Part shown: positions 1-13,835 of the stretch, piece by piece
Position numbering within the stretch: the first letter of the stretch is position 1
Layout of the letters: every line of letters begins with the position of its first letter
Assembly (NCBI GenBank): GCA_012295275.1
Contig: CM022670.1
Span: forward strand, 870,001-934,000
DNA: 64,000 nt
Origin: Chrysomallon squamiferum
Lineage: Eukaryota > Mollusca > Gastropoda > Neomphalida > Peltospiridae
Direction of reading: 5' to 3'
Translations under genes and position numbers: made by a program
Notes under the pieces: model-generated
Seen by the model: the letters and a program-made list of their open reading frames with translations, nothing else
Databases searched by the model: none
What the model was told of the DNA's origin: nothing

Positions 1-446
1 CAATGTCATTTGAGATTTTTAACCTGTTACAAATTGTACATTTTTGCTTTATTTACTTTTTGTTTTTTATTTATTTAACTATCACCTTATTTCTTGGTTC
101 AGTTTACAGAAGATGATTTAATATCTTAAATACCTGAAAGTAATGCAGAAAAAGGAAAAAAAAAAACACAAAAACTCATTTTAATCAAATCAAATCTAGA
201 ATAGGATATTGTGATTTTAATGAATAAATCCAGTAAAAAATCATGTTAAAATTCTTTAAAAAAAGAAAAAGAAAAAAAAAAAGAAAGTTGGATCATCTGC
301 AATCATGTAACAATTCTTCAATTTGGCTTTCATGCAATTATTTCTGAAATGTTACTTTCGACACTATTTAAAAACTGTAATATTAACTAGAAAAATATAA
401 AACAGAAATACCAGTAACATCTAACTGCCTGACAACATGAAACATA

Positions 447-490
<44 letters not shown>

Positions 491-1370
491 TATACAGAGA
501 TAAGTTAAAAACAAAATTCAAAAATTCAAACAGTACATCATTCTTTAATCATGACAAACTGCAGAAAAGTACTGGTCCTTATACTGTCTGTATAAAATTA
601 TCATGTACATAACTTTATCTTTTCTTTTTTCTTTTGTAAGTGAATTTTGTAAATATTCTGCAATTGTGTGTAACTTCATAGCAAAACCAAACTCCATTAC
701 ATAATTGTTTTAGGAACCATCTGTTGTGTATCCCTATCCCCCTTTAAACCCCCCCCAACAACAATTAATAACCTAACTTTAATAAGCATAAAAATCAAAT
801 ATTAAAAATTTAATGAAAAAATTAATATTGGTTTAATTCCAATACAGTATGACCATATTAGTATGTACAATTTATTTATTTAATAAATATTAAAGCAACT
901 TCACTGAAATTTATTTAAAAAAAAAAAAAAAAAAAAATCAAGAAGTAAAAAGATAGACAAAACTAACAGCTCAGAAAATGTTATTTAACAATTTTCAGAG
1001 GTTCTTTATTTTAAAATACATATTACTGAAGTAGGGAGTGTAAACTTGTAATACTGATAAAGAAAGATTCAGCTGCATTGTTTTAATTGTTCAGATCTAT
1101 TACGCGTGAAGAATTTTTGTATTCTGGATTAAACTGGTTCGTTCATTAATTTTCAAATGCTAACATGAAAATAAAATTAATTACTTAAATAGAAATTTCT
1201 CTGAACTTTTTTTTTTTTTATATTTTTTTTATGCAATTATGTATAAATAATTAAATAACTTTAATAAAGTCCACTCAATAAGTCTAAGTGTAACATTTCT
1301 TTCTCTATGAAACAAAATATATATATCAGATACTGTCAAAATGATTAGATCATCTATTTCCTTTGTTCTG
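1..1370. other. AT-rich non-coding sequence
   Basis: No supportable gene. The stretch holds several poly(A) or poly(T) runs and a (TAA)n microsatellite at about 451-490. Part of it may be the 3' untranslated region of the possible minus-strand terminal exon at 1371-1440. Confidence 0.5.
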
Positions 1371-1440
1371 TTATGATGACACTTCAGTTTTGGATAGGAT
1401 GTTGTCTGTTTTAGGCAACATTGCCTCAGTTTCACTGAAC
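1371..1440 (-). CDS. possible terminal coding exon of an unidentified gene
   Basis: On the minus strand a T-rich tract ending in TAG precedes base 1440. From there a short open frame reads FSETEAMLPKTDNILSKTEV followed by SS and TAA. The composition (Ser, Thr, Glu, Lys) resembles a protein C-terminus, and the sequence is less AT-biased than its surroundings. No upstream exon can be assigned with confidence, so this may be chance. I do not recognise the protein. Confidence 0.2.
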
Positions 1441-1683
1441 CTATAATAAAAAATAAAAAAAATAATTATTAATTAAACAACCTCTATCAGTGATTTAGGC
1501 AGGGATGTCTGATCAGCACAAATCTTAGCAAAAGATGATTAGGTGGAACCAGAAATCATCAGGATGGACTATACTAGATAGATTAGAGAGTAAATGTGTC
1601 AGGTATTTATACGATGGAAATGCAACCATATATGACTTTAATTCAGTTAAAAAGCCACAAATCACATGAACAGATACACCAGC

Positions 1684-1888
1684 CTACTTAGATGTTACAT
1701 TGGACAAAAGGCTCTGATGGACATCACAAATTAAAAAAAATGGAAAATAAGGCAACAAAACTATGGCTGTGGTAAAGTTATGGCACAAAGTGAGAGTTAA
1801 TTGTAGACTATACAGTATGAATTGAGCAACAAAAGCTAACACAGCAAGACTAGCAAAAAACAGCCTCCACTTAAAACAGCCCCAGTCT
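1684..1888 (-). CDS. possible exon with hydrophobic segments, unidentified
   Basis: On the minus strand a good acceptor (T-rich, ending ATTTTAG) precedes base 1888. The open frame that follows encodes DWGCFKWRLFF and then long hydrophobic stretches resembling one or two membrane segments. It closes without a clear donor. No homologue is recognised. AT-rich DNA easily encodes hydrophobic frames, so support is weak. Confidence 0.15.
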
Positions 1889-4555
1889 CTAAAATGGAAA
1901 ACATTAAAAGATAAAATACACATGATGAAAGATGGGAAGAAAAATTCCTTTGATTCATTATGTTAAAATATGTTTGCTTCAGTATTATGTTCTTATATCA
2001 GACTGCTTACTTAATTTAATATTTATTTAAAAACCACAGATGAGTAACATTTATAAAATACAATAATCAAGAAACTTAATTAGGTGAATGATGTCACCAT
2101 TTAATACAAAATATTTAATATACCACATTGCCACATTTAGTAAGGTTGGAAATATGATTTATTACTATTTTTCAAGATAATATGCCTGAGTTATTTAGTT
2201 TATGATTGTTTTGTAATGTATATGAATACTGATTGTGTGTATTACTATTATTTAGTGTATGAACCAAATACTCAAAATTACATGTGTAAACAATGTTGAA
2301 CATCAAAAAGTAAATAAATTACAACATGCAAACAGATGAATGCCATTATGGCACAAACATAATTAACTACATATTCTAGCATAACTAACATGCTACAATT
2401 ATTTTAGATAAAATGTTGGAGTTATTTAATAAAATATATTAATGTAACTATTTTATAATATAATTAAAGACAATCCACACTGATGATTAATTCCAGACTG
2501 TCATTTGCTTGTTTTTGATTGTCTTAGTTCTTAGATCAAATACCGACCAGAAATGGGATACTTATAGTTCTTGGCCTTTTGTTTTCATTTTGCCAGAAAG
2601 ACCATAGCAAGCGTGCTTGGTGTGATACCAACTGTGAAGTAAAGTAATTGTGAGTACAATATTGTGTTTCATTCCTATGCTGACTGGAGAGGAGATATGT
2701 GTGACTTGCTAACCATATCATAGCGGTTATACCTAAAAGCAAGGACATCTGGGGCATCATTACTGCTGACAATGCAACCAGAGATCTGTTAGTCACAGTA
2801 GGTATTGCATCATCCCTGAATGATTCCCCTGATCATACACCACTCTTTCATTGTGGACACCCTCTTGCAGTATGTTGAGATAGTGTTGAGTCCCATCTAC
2901 TCAGTTTGGTACAACACTACCATAAAATCAAGTGAGAAAACTTTAAAAATTAAATTAGAAAACCAAACTGCGCCAATTCGACACCCACAACTTAAAGTTC
3001 ACTGTTCATTACCGTGACCAGCTGGAGGTCTGTTTCCAAAGTGACAAGCCAGGGCACCAAAGAAGTGAATGTAACCTGATGCCAGCTTTCACTTTTGCGC
3101 TGGCCACCCCAACTGCACCTCAAAGCAGTGCAAAGATTAGAGACAGAAAAGAAGGCAGTAGAATCAGACTTGAGACATAATGATAATAACCAGTTCACAA
3201 ATTCATGACCCACACATCCCTCGTCTACCCCTGTTGCCATCGCTGTCAAAACCAAAACCTGGTTATGATATGTTGTGTTCTTTTGTGTGTTCCAGCTATG
3301 TGCATATTCATGTGTCATGGACAGTTATCAACAAATTCTGTATAAACCTCCCCATGACAGTTTGACTGTAGCACACAACATGAACACTTATGTAGAGAAA
3401 GACTGAATTTAGTCAGACATATGGGACGAACAACCTTTTGGTTTTTGCTGGTTGTTCAACCAGAACAGCATTTTTTTGGCCAAATAAAAGACTTTCAAGA
3501 CAACTTTCCGCGACTGTTATTAAAGACATTAATGAATGATGAACCCTTTGATGGTGACTCAGATGCCATCTTTTGTATCTATGTTGGTGATGAGAACAAA
3601 GACATACACAAATTTATTATTACAAACTTACAAAGAAGCATTGTTTAATATCCAATGGGAAACTACTTTCAATGAAAGCATAAATTGAAAAAATGTTTGG
3701 CAGACATGAAATTTTGGCTTAATAATTTTTATTTTATATATAAAATGACATGTTGTTGGTGTCAGAAAACATCTTTTTGACTGGAAGACTGAGCCCATTC
3801 CACAGTGCCTAGTGTGTGAGGGGTGGTTCGGTATGGACTCAGCCTTGCAACGTTTTATTTTCTCTGCAGGTAAAACTAAATCATTTATTTAACGCATTGA
3901 ATCCATTTTCAAAAAATGTTTTTGCATCAAATTCAAATCAAATCCAAATAAAATGAATTTTGGAATTAAGCAAAAACCTGGGAATTATGCATCAAATTCT
4001 CTGGAGTAAAGTGATATGGATAATTTGGACTACACAAACATTATTAGAGGGAGATAAGCCTTGTAATGAAATGGCACTTTTTAAACAGTTTATTCTAGGG
4101 TTGAAATTGAATATTTTGCTGCATTGGAACAGGCCAACACTGGTGACATTACATACCAGTTATGAAAATTAGTGGAAAAAATGCACAAAATGTAGAAAAA
4201 CTAGGCCTGGACCTTCCAGCTTCAATAGCCAGGTCCACAGGCCAGGTTAGCATTTTTAAACATGCATGAATATATCTTTTATAATGAAACATGCACATAT
4301 ACTTTTAACATTCAAGGTGAACGTGGTCAACTGTAAACTGGTTATTCACAAATAAATGCGGCAACCAGTGAATTGTCCAGTAGTGCCTGAAGAGTAAAAA
4401 AAAAAAAAAAAAAAGTTTGCACTCTTATGAGGCAAAGAGGAGAAAAAAAAAAAAAAAAAAAAACCCTAAATATCAAAATTTAAAATAATAAATGTAGAAA
4501 TATCTTCCATAAAAATAAATAACTAATTTTGGGGTTTTAATTTTCTCCCAAAAGG
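1889..4555. other. unassigned sequence with a higher-complexity island
   Basis: Roughly 2500-3650 is less AT-biased than its surroundings and contains short open frames on both strands (for example 3421-3648, plus strand, 75 codons starting MGRTTFWF). None matches a family I know and none has convincing splice context. It could be a decayed mobile element or untranslated sequence. The rest is AT-rich filler with poly(A) runs near 4395 and 4442. Confidence 0.4.
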
Positions 4556-4745
4556 GAGTGGGCCATTCCCGGAAGTACTGCAATACCGGGTCAACCCGTG
4601 GCAAAGGCGGAGCAAGCCCCTGACACTTCGCCTAGTTCCAAAAATCAGTTTAATATCGATGTCCCCCAATGGGGGACGTATCAGATATTAAGCTGATAAG
4701 AACAGATACTACACTTTGATCTTAGCCAAAAGGCCGAGAAGCGAT
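4556..4745 (-). ncRNA. U2: U2 spliceosomal snRNA
   Basis: Read on the minus strand from 4745, the sequence begins ATCGCTTCTCGGCCTTTTGG and continues through the conserved 5' half of U2. It contains the branch-site-recognition GTAGTA, a stem-loop with CCCCCATTGGGGG, and an Sm site (ATTTTTGG). The 3' stem-loops end near ACTTCCGGGAATGGCCCAC. Length is about 190 nt, as in other animals, with no disruption visible, so this looks like an intact gene. The exact 3' end is estimated from the length of human U2. U2 base-pairs with the intron branch site in the spliceosome. Confidence 0.96.
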
Positions 4746-6135
4746 AACATACAAATTATAGGGCACAATAGTTAAACTCTGGACAGGCCAAGTCAAGAGT
4801 GGTGTGTCAAATCTAGACCATTCTCAAAATAGAAATAATCCGTGAAAGAATTCAGTTTCAAATAGGCTCATAGTATCATCTAAATAAAAACGTATATTTT
4901 GTTGGTGCTGGTTAAAGAATAAAATAAACTACAATTACGTATTTGCAATTAGAAATACTGTATCCTTTCTGTTATATTTAGACCAAATGGTTGGGAAAAG
5001 TCTATTCAAACTGAGGCATATTTTAACGATAGCCATTGTAAGCAAGTTAAACAATTCAAATGATAAAAATGTTTATTAAATATTAAATAATATGATAAAA
5101 TGTATAATAAAAAAAAAGAAATTACAGATGTTGTGAAAAATATGTTATTAAAACAAACATCAACACAAACCTGGATGACTGTTAATTAAGAAACATTATG
5201 TGAAAACTAGTTGACTGCTCTAAAACTGTGTGTATGTGTACTAGTTTTCTTCTACAGTTATTGTAATTCAGTTTCAAGTACCATCAAAATGATTGACTGG
5301 ATAAAAGAAGGTGGTGATGTTCCTTAGTTTAATTCTCTTGATTTATGCACATTGTGAGTTGGAACATTTTGGATTATAATTATCCATCTACAAGGTGATA
5401 TATTCAGTATTAATAACAATTTTTATTATATTTTACAAATTTTCATGTTTATTTTGCATTGATTAAACAGTCATTTTGATTCTTAATAACCGTTTTCTAG
5501 AGCCATTTTATGTGCAAAAGATACATACATGGTGCTTTTCCCGTATCAAAACAATGGACCACTACTACTAGTTCTCATCACCCTTAACGAATATGCTGAA
5601 TGGACAATTAAGACGAACCTTGTGTCAATGGTGTTTACAGAGGTTGCTCTAAAACAACAATCACCAACTGGTATGGTGATCACTTTGAAAAATAAGAAGA
5701 ACTCCCATGTTGACTGGAGTATTTTAGTATCATAAGACTAATTAATAGCCACTGGATTGTGAACTGTTTTGACTGCATTAAGAAAAGCAAGGCCTGACAA
5801 GTGCACCTTCCCCAGAATCAATGTGCTCACTTGAGTGGAAAAAAACAGAATTTGTTGATTCTTACTAACTAATTCTTTTTAATGTAATGCTTTATATGTT
5901 ATGTAAATTAAACTCTTGTTCACAGGTTCATATAGTTCTCCACTGGCCTATTTATCAAACTTAATTATGATGTCAGATTAATGATGCCAATGACATAAAC
6001 ACATTTATCACATTAGTTTAATTTGCACACTAATTCTGTGTTTTACAGATTAGATTTCAAACACTTGAAAAACAAAAACTGGAAGACATTTTAGTAAAAT
6101 AAAATTCATAATTTCAATCACAAATAAATGAAAAA
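4746..6135. other. intergenic sequence
   Basis: Lies between the U2 gene and the 3' end of the CEP44 orthologue. Short open frames occur (for example 5529-5735, plus) but have no family resemblance. The segment next to 6135 probably includes the CEP44 3' untranslated region. Confidence 0.4.
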
Positions 6136-9100
6136 TTAAACTTGCATTTGTTGGATTCTGTTAATCTTCTCCAATGTGGATGGATCTACTGGTATGTCAC
6201 TTTCATTATGGTTCATTGCTTTGCGTGGAATCTTTGAACAACTTGTTGGAGTACTGGTTCTTCCTTGCTCGCAACTGCTTTGAGTCATCAACACACAGTC
6301 AGGACTTGCCATGGAAATCATCTGGCTGCAGGACTTTTCAAAAGGTTTTATTGGTGAAAATACCTTTCCAATGCTATCAGCTTCTGATAACGACCGTATT
6401 TTGGCTTCAGCTTGTCTAGCCATTCTTTGCACCTTGGATTCTGAGAACAAATAAATGTAATATTAAAATGACTATAAACACTAACTGTGCTGCTATTAAC
6501 CATACCTATGTGGTGCCCATTGAGGTGGAATTTAACAAATCAGAAAAATGTAGGCCCTGGCAGACTAGTATTTAATGAATACTTTTTGTTTTGTTTTTTG
6601 CTATGATATATTATGGGAACATATTCTATGATACAACTCTTTAATTTAACTATATAATATAAATATGCCTATACACATATACCTAAGTGTGTACGTATGT
6701 ATTTTAAAGATATGAATTTTTTTTTTTTTTTTTTTTAAATATTTGCTACTTTATTTTTGAAAGAGATATGTATCCATATTAAAGGTTAAAAAAAGAAACA
6801 AAGGAGGAACTGGGGTATCACAACATGTGTTTTATATTTTACTGTGCAATCATTTTTATTTTTTTATTTATTTTTTAAACATTTCAATTAGACAATGTGA
6901 AATGTATTGAAGGAGATAAAAACAACAAATCACTGTGACTCAAACCTCCTATGCTGTTATCACCTTTATTATTAGTAAAGAATGTAAAAATATATAGGTA
7001 TTAATTTAATATAAGTGTTCAGAGGTTATGATGTAAAACTCACCTCCATTGACTACTCCTTCCACACTGATCACTGATCCACTGAGAGAGTCATTCTGCA
7101 GTGTGTCTGTTGGAACTGCTGGTGTAGAGTTTTTGTTGAGATAATTGGGTGACTTGTTAGGCATGGTGTCATTCTGCTGCTGTTGTTGCTGCTGCTGAAA
7201 TATCAGGGAAAGCAGATTTTCATAGACTAACAAAAGCATAATTATATATTATTTGCCAAAAATAAAACAATAATTGTTTCAAGTAATTTATTTTTTATGA
7301 AAATTAACCACTGTAAAAGCTAAAAAAAAAAAATAATAATAAATTTTAAGAATGGGTATACTGAGATACCCTTTTTGTGATCCTGATTTCCTGAAATCAA
7401 CATATTTTGAACCTGTCAATCAATATTAAAAATACACATTTATATCTAGTATTAAGAAAAGACTGTAAAAAAGTAAAATTCAATAATTAAGTTTTAATAT
7501 TTTAGAGACAATTAAAAATTTTCTTACAGCATTAATGATAAAATTATATTAAAGTTTTTTTTATGTTAACAACAATAACAAAGAATGAAATGGTTAAGCC
7601 TTAACTGAACAGTATGTTTATTTTAATGGTCAAATAGTCTGGTTCTAACAATATGAAAGCAAGTTATTTTAATTACACCAAGAAGATTATGTTCTGATAC
7701 TCTGCTCTTTATAATAATTTAATCATTTCAGTAACAAAGGTTTGGTATGCAGTATATTTTTAGAAACAAAAAAAGAAGTATTACACAATCCAGTTATTTT
7801 TCAAGTAAAAACCGAGATGAAAGAAATAGACATATGAAAGTTGAATAAAAAAAACAGAGTGGAATTCATGATTAGTGATTAATTTGACAATCTGAAAGGT
7901 GACTTACTATATTAATGTCTGCTTTCAAAAGAGCCACCTCATTCTGCAGTAGTATCAGCTGATGTCTGGTTGCCTGACAACCAGTGCAAACTGGTGGTTG
8001 CTGAGTCTGGCCCTCCAGAAACTCAATTCGATGTTTAAGTTCATCAACTGTCTGAAGACAAAGAAGAAGAAATAGTTAATGACAACTCAGCCTATTTTTA
8101 ATAATACCATAAAAATGGCAATAATATATAATAATATACTTTAATAAAACAAATTATTTTAAATGATATTACTTAAGGGAAATTTTTAGAAGTTCTTGAA
8201 ACATTTACAATATTAGAATAATTTACAGAATAAACATTCTGACCCAGATTTATGAACTTTACTAAATAATATACACATATTATAAAACACAGTCTTGAAT
8301 TATAACATCTATAGCATTGTTGTTTTCAGTCATACATTCCACTACATTTTAAGAAAATAAAACTGCAGTTCAGCACAACCTTAAGAACTGTTTCCATCTG
8401 AGCTTTAAGTACTTCTGTTTCATCAATGTGTTGGACTGATTTACTCGGTGTTGATGCTATAATGTCCACCATCTCAATTTGTGACTCGTTGTTCAGTGCT
8501 GCAGCTAAGCGTTCATCTGAAACAGTTAAAAAACAGGTAACACAAATTTACATTAGCAATAAACGCAAAAGTTAATTATGAAATATTAAAGATTAATTTT
8601 AATCAGCTAAAACAAAAATAAGATTTTAATATTCTAAATTCAAGTTTCTTAACCATATCTGAATGGTGTAATTTTGTAGATTTAGTTTCTTCAGGTCAAA
8701 ATAACTGAAGACTCAATTTATAAAAATCAAAAAATATCAATAATCTTTTCTTTTTGTGTTTGTGTGTGTGTGTGTCATCTGCAACAGAATAAATACAGAA
8801 ACCAATAAGCATTTGCTGTATAATATAATTAAAACTGCAAACTGTTAGTGCATACCCATACATTAGCATTCATATAAAGGATTCTTAGCTACAAATAAGG
8901 TAATTTAGGTAAGAGAACAGACCTTCAGGTGTGTCATCCACTACTGCATTAGAGCTGGTATTCTTCACTGCAGGTATCCAAGCTTGTTTAGGATTTGTTT
9001 TCTGACTGTCAGTACCATTGATCCAGTTGTCTGAGGATTTCAGAAGCCAGCATTAAGGAGTGGTGACTTCCAGAAGCTCTCATGTGAGCTCTTGAAGAGC

Positions 9101-11179
9101 GAGGTTGACTGGATCGTACTGAACCACCTATAGACATTCGATTTGATTTGTTCTCTGGAAGTAAAAAAAAAAAAAAAAATGAGTATATTCTAAAAAGTAA
9201 ACAGCAAACAAAAAAAACAAAAAAATTCCACCATACCAAAATCTATGAATTCTGCTTTGTTTACCAGATACTATGACATTTTGTATAATTAATGATTAAA
9301 TGTTTTTTCAAAATGATACATAAACTGAACAATTTTAAAAAATAAATACGATTAAAAAACATTTAATTAAAATCTTTTCCAAGAGTGAAACTTAAACTAT
9401 AAAACATCTTACTTGGAACATTTGAATCTTTGTTTTCTGCTGTTTTTGGTTTTGGTGGCTGCAAACAATTAAAAAACAACAACAGGTTACTATTTCATAA
9501 AAAATATTATATAAAACTATGAAAATTCGCAAGTTCTAACAATGTAATTTAAATAAATGTGCATATTTTTCATCATACTGTACTTATTTTCTTTCAGAAA
9601 TGTAGCCATATTTAAAAAGGATTACAAAATATCATTGATTTTCATTCATTTTAGCTTCATGTGTTATTTGGTTACATGTATTTCCATTAATTTAAAAATG
9701 TGAGAAAACTTCACATGAACTTAGTAAATATGTATGTGCAGAATGCTTGAAGTAGTGGTTAAATAAAAGAAATTTAACTATGGTGTTCAGTGGGTAAAAT
9801 GTTCACAAAAGCAATCAAAATAAAATAGTTCAGTTTCAGGTGTGATATGCTCAATGTTTTTTAAAGATGTTCAATTTTCCTGTGACATATTCATTAAAGC
9901 AATTCAAGAAAAAGATTTTCTGTCTGCATGTTCACTAAAACAGTTGTAAATAAAATGTTGAGACTGCTTGTCCGAAAGCTCACTAAAGTGGTTTAAATTC
10001 TGTAAACTGCTAATTAAGAAGAAAAACTAACAAGTCTCGCTGTTGCCAATCTGGTAATGTTATCCAGTGAAGAACCAACTCTCATCTTTGTCTGTTTGAT
10101 GTTGTTCATCTTCCTGCTTCTTGTACGAACAAGCTGTATGATCTTTGTACACATGATAATCTTTTGTTCTACAAAACTGGCTGCCGAAAAGAACTGTTCC
10201 TTGGAAAGTGGGGGCTTGTAGTTGAATATATCTCTAAGTACCTGTTAAAAATTACACAAATGACATTTAATAAAAACTGACTAAATGTTAGAAAAATGAA
10301 GATATGTTTCTATAAAATGAGCTTTCAGATTAGTTTGTGTTTGATAATTCTTACACATTCAGGGAGTAATATTTGTAAGAAATGTTGACAGATCACCAAT
10401 ATTTAAAATAATATGTACAAAAAATTCACCATATAAATATATGGATTCAAGACTATATGAATAATTAACTCTAGTAACATTTTAGTATCAATAATTATAT
10501 TAGAAATAATGTTTTTAATCTGATCATTAGTGGTATACTTGTTAGAATCAGAAATTATATCTGTATTAACCTGATCTGAAACCTTAGAAGATAATTAGAA
10601 CTAAAATAAAAAATAAAACTTTAAGGAAAAAAAAGCAGCAAAGTAACATAAGAGAATTGTACAAAAAAACTAATGACAGGTAAATATATATATTAGTGTT
10701 TTTTTTAGAATAAAATTACTTTATAAATGCCTTCCATGAATCTAAAATCAGCTTTTCCATACAACTCAATATTCTTTTCCACCAGCTCCTTTGCAAAATC
10801 AGCATCGTAACTTGTGAAAGCAAAATGATAAAAAGGCAGAAAAGCAGCAGGACAGCCCTTTGATAAACTGAAATACGAAATTAAAGTTAAATAACCAAGT
10901 TTTTCAAACACTAAACTTAATCAAAATCATTAAATTAAATTCATAAAATTAATAAATCACCATTGTATAATTTGATAAAATATATAAGCTTGGATCAAAC
11001 TTGTAAGAATAAATCACCTTCAAACAATTTATGATGGTGTGACATTTTAAACAGTACATTTTCAAACATAAGTTCATCACACACACTTACCCTGCTATGT
11101 CAATGGTATCAGGATATTTTATTAGTTTTAATTCTGTCTGTAGATTCTTCAAGTTGTTCCTCAAATCACCTGTTGCCAT
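6136..11179 (-). CDS. CEP44: centrosomal protein of 44 kDa (CEP44) orthologue, ten exons
   Basis: The start reads MATGDLRNNLKNLQ, then PAAFLPFYHFAFTSY, KNIELYGKADFRF and LRDIFNYKPPLSKEQF. This is the conserved N-terminal CEP44 domain (human begins MATGDLKRSLRNLEQ and contains LRDQFNYKPILTKKQF). CEP44 is a centriolar/spindle-pole protein needed for centriole-to-centrosome conversion. Exons on the minus strand: 11179-11091, 10867-10720, 10241-10032, 9458-9413, 9154-9128, 9030-8923, 8516-8380, 8051-7908, 7194-7044, 6440-6136, all with AG acceptors and GT donors and compatible phases. The exon at 8051-7908 is a predicted coiled coil (LKHRIEFLEG...LLQNEVALLK). The 7194-7044 exon opens with a Gln run. 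The last exon ends in TAA. As joined, the product is about 454 residues, somewhat longer than the human protein. The 9154-9009 region is ambiguous and listed separately. Confidence 0.9.
9009..9154 (-). other. CEP44: CEP44 exon 5/6 region with a reading-frame break
   Basis: From the acceptor at 9154 the CEP44 frame runs through a Ser/Arg-rich stretch (SIGGSVRSSQPRSSRAHMRA) to a TGA at 9009-9011. The downstream exon sequence (SQKTNPKQAWIPAV, in phase with exon 7) is in a different frame. A 97-nt intron from 9127 (GTGGTT) to 9031 (CTCAG) restores frame exactly, with the phase 1 remainder matching, but it has a poor donor and is much shorter than the other introns of the gene. The alternative is a one-base indel, real or an assembly error. 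Confidence 0.6.
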
Positions 11180-12959
11180 TTTATTCTGAAACAAGTTTAC
11201 AAAACACATCTTTATTATTACTCATTTTTAATTTAATTTTGTTTTTCATCAAATATTTATGAAATTATCCAGTTTGTCCTCATAGAAATCCAGTTATCCA
11301 AACTATAAAAAATAAGCATATACAAATATACAGATGTTAAAGCGATATAATAATAATAATAATAACAATAATAATTTAATGAAAGAAAGAAAATAAAAAT
11401 AATATACTTCTATTCTTTTATATTTGAAGAAAATGCTTATTGCCTATTTTATTCTAAATGTTTATCAGTCAAGTCAAACACAAAGGTTACAGTATTTTCC
11501 TTATTATTATCATTATTATTATTTCAGTTTTGAATTAGAAACAAACTGTGGTGAAACAATCAAAAGCACTGAAGTATAGAATTTAAAAATGCTAACTATA
11601 TACAATGTTAAAAACTTCTGTTCGATATTAGATGATGGTCGGATATGAACAAAATCAAAATATATGGAAAATCCGTTACCATGGACACGTCTAAACAGAG
11701 ACTTTTTTAAAAATAAGAAGTAAAACTCGCAGTCGTTATAAATATTCATAATTTGAAGCATCATTCAATATTACAAATTCTACAGATTAGATTTCATGCA
11801 GTAATTTTAACAGTCAACAGGCAGGCACATGAAAATATTGTTTTATCACGAATAAACACACACATTTCTTATTTTAACTTCTACCGAGATTTAACACTTG
11901 TAAAAAAAAAAAATTCTGGTAACAGTAGAACTTAGCTCTAGGCCTCGATAACACCATTTTTTCTAAGAAGTTTGTTTTGATTTGTGCCTTTAGCTGCAAC
12001 AAAGATATGAAGAATAATTACGGAACAGTAATACCTAGCCTTCGGAAACTGCGACAAAATAAAACCTGCAGGTGCTTTGAAAATGGCGGTTATCAGCGCC
12101 CTCTGCGATGAATCACATGACCTGCAACTAAACTCTCTTGTTTTTAGAAGTAATGTACCCCTGTCGGCAAAGTGCAGCGACTCGACAACTATTATTTTTA
12201 TAATATAATTAAAATGTATGTAAGTAAAGAAAATAATAAGTGATTTTAAGCATATATAGACACATGAATAATTATGGAGTTCAAAATAAAGCTATATGAA
12301 ATAAACTGGAACAAAAACCTAATTATTCATTCAGCTCAAAATTAGATTGTGCTAAAATAATTAATATATTTGTCGTCCGATAATTTCATAATATGGTATA
12401 GACAAAACAAAAGAAAAAAAGAATATAAATAAATAAATTAATTAATTAAAGAAGAAGAAGAAGAAGAAATTTCATCAATATTTATTTATTTAAAAACATA
12501 AATTTCTTGACTTGTGTTCTGTACATATTTAATGTTAATCGTAATACGCTGTAAAATGTGTTTTTTATAAATACGATTAAAATCATGTTCCTACTTGAAC
12601 GACAGATAAAGGCTTATCGTTAGCGATTGTTTTTATCATTAACGAAAAGGACAGTTATAAAAAATACCTCCAATCTTACCTGGTTGGAACGGAAACTAGA
12701 TCAGTGGGTGCCAAGAAGAAGATGAATCTATTTACTTTTCACGAAATATTTCAGTAAAATATTTTATTCGTGTTTTATGCGCCTTAGTAGTTAAATTTTG
12801 ATGTTAATGCCACTTTTAGATCAACAAGTCATTTTAAATCTTGGTGTCCACTACTGGGAGGAAAAAAAATACAGGCCAGAAGTAAACATGTTTTTCTAAT
12901 ACGATATGTTGACAAGGAAATACACTCATTTAATTGTTTTATTTTATTTTATTTTCAAC

Positions 12960-12999
<40 letters not shown>

Positions 13000-13589
13000 C
13001 AACACAAAAGACAATGAGTTAATCGCTAATTATAATAGAGGTAATGTGTGTATATGTGTCGGTAGAGAGAGACAGTGAGAGAGATTTGTACAGTCTAATA
13101 ATCATCAGCAACTGTTTTTAGTTTTCTATAGATAATTAACAGTATAGATTTAGACGAAACACATTACGTGGAAAGAATCAGCCAACTAACAGAAAACAAC
13201 TGGACGTGCGACTTTTTTATAACTTCATAGCAACTGCATTGACATGGCCCAGTTAGCATTGTTTTACACTACATATTTTGCATATTCATAATTTTATTTA
13301 TTTAATTTATTGTTTTAATCAACGTACGCGAAATTAATAGTCGATAACCTGAGTATTCACGAAAACATATCATATCGCAGTATTAATCCTAGTTCATTCT
13401 AATACAGATAGACGTGTGTGCACATGTACGCAAGCCTACGGTCTGTGTGATGTAACTGTTTATTTAACAGTTTATTATCCTAAACTGGTTTATCAGACAT
13501 TATTACTAAATTACGACTAAATAAACGCTTATCACATATTAGTACTAACGTTTTACTCAACGTTATACTAAACACGTTCTATTTATTAC
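11180..13589. other. CEP44 upstream region and intergenic sequence
   Basis: A relatively GC-rich segment at about 12040-12180 (minus strand contains AACCGCCATTTTC) is the most likely promoter or 5' exon area for CEP44, but no start site can be fixed. (TAA)n/(TTA)n tracts lie at about 11350 and 12960-13000. No gene seen. Confidence 0.35.
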
Positions 13590-13835
13590 TATATGTTCGT
13601 CGGACTTAAGACTACGAACCATCCGGATAACGAGAGTGGAAACCCTTTTCGATTAGCATCAGGATTTTTATTTATTTATTTATTTATTTATTTTATATAT
13701 GCACCATACAACAGACAGGGTAATACATACCACGGTGATTGTTATACCATGTGTGGGCTTGAAAGGGAAATTGCTCAGTGGATGGATCAAGTGTCAGGTT
13801 CTTGTACAATAATGATAACAGAGGAGAAACGTGCT
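13590..13835 (+). repeat. decayed gastropod-type interspersed repeat
   Basis: The blocks GGATAACGAGAGTGGAAACC, TTTTCGATTAGCATCAGGAT, ATATGCACCATACAACAGAC, AGGGTAATACATACCACGG, GATTGTTATACCA and GGAAATTGCTCAGTGG occur in the order I remember from an abundant repeat in marine gastropod genomes. That repeat reads, in part, ATGCACCATCCCACAGACAG followed by GGATAGCACATACCACGG. A (TTTA)n run interrupts it near 13670. This is recognition from memory and should be confirmed against a repeat library. Confidence 0.6.

Noticed and set aside
2992-3400. Possible ancient copy of the X block (shared GTTCCAGCTATG and CTCAAAGCAGTG words)
   Set aside because: Only short matching words in roughly the same order; too weak by eye to claim homology.
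9009-9239. Separate small protein starting MVWWNFFVFF
   Set aside because: The N-terminal part is intron sequence (poly-T) and the rest is CEP44 exon 5.
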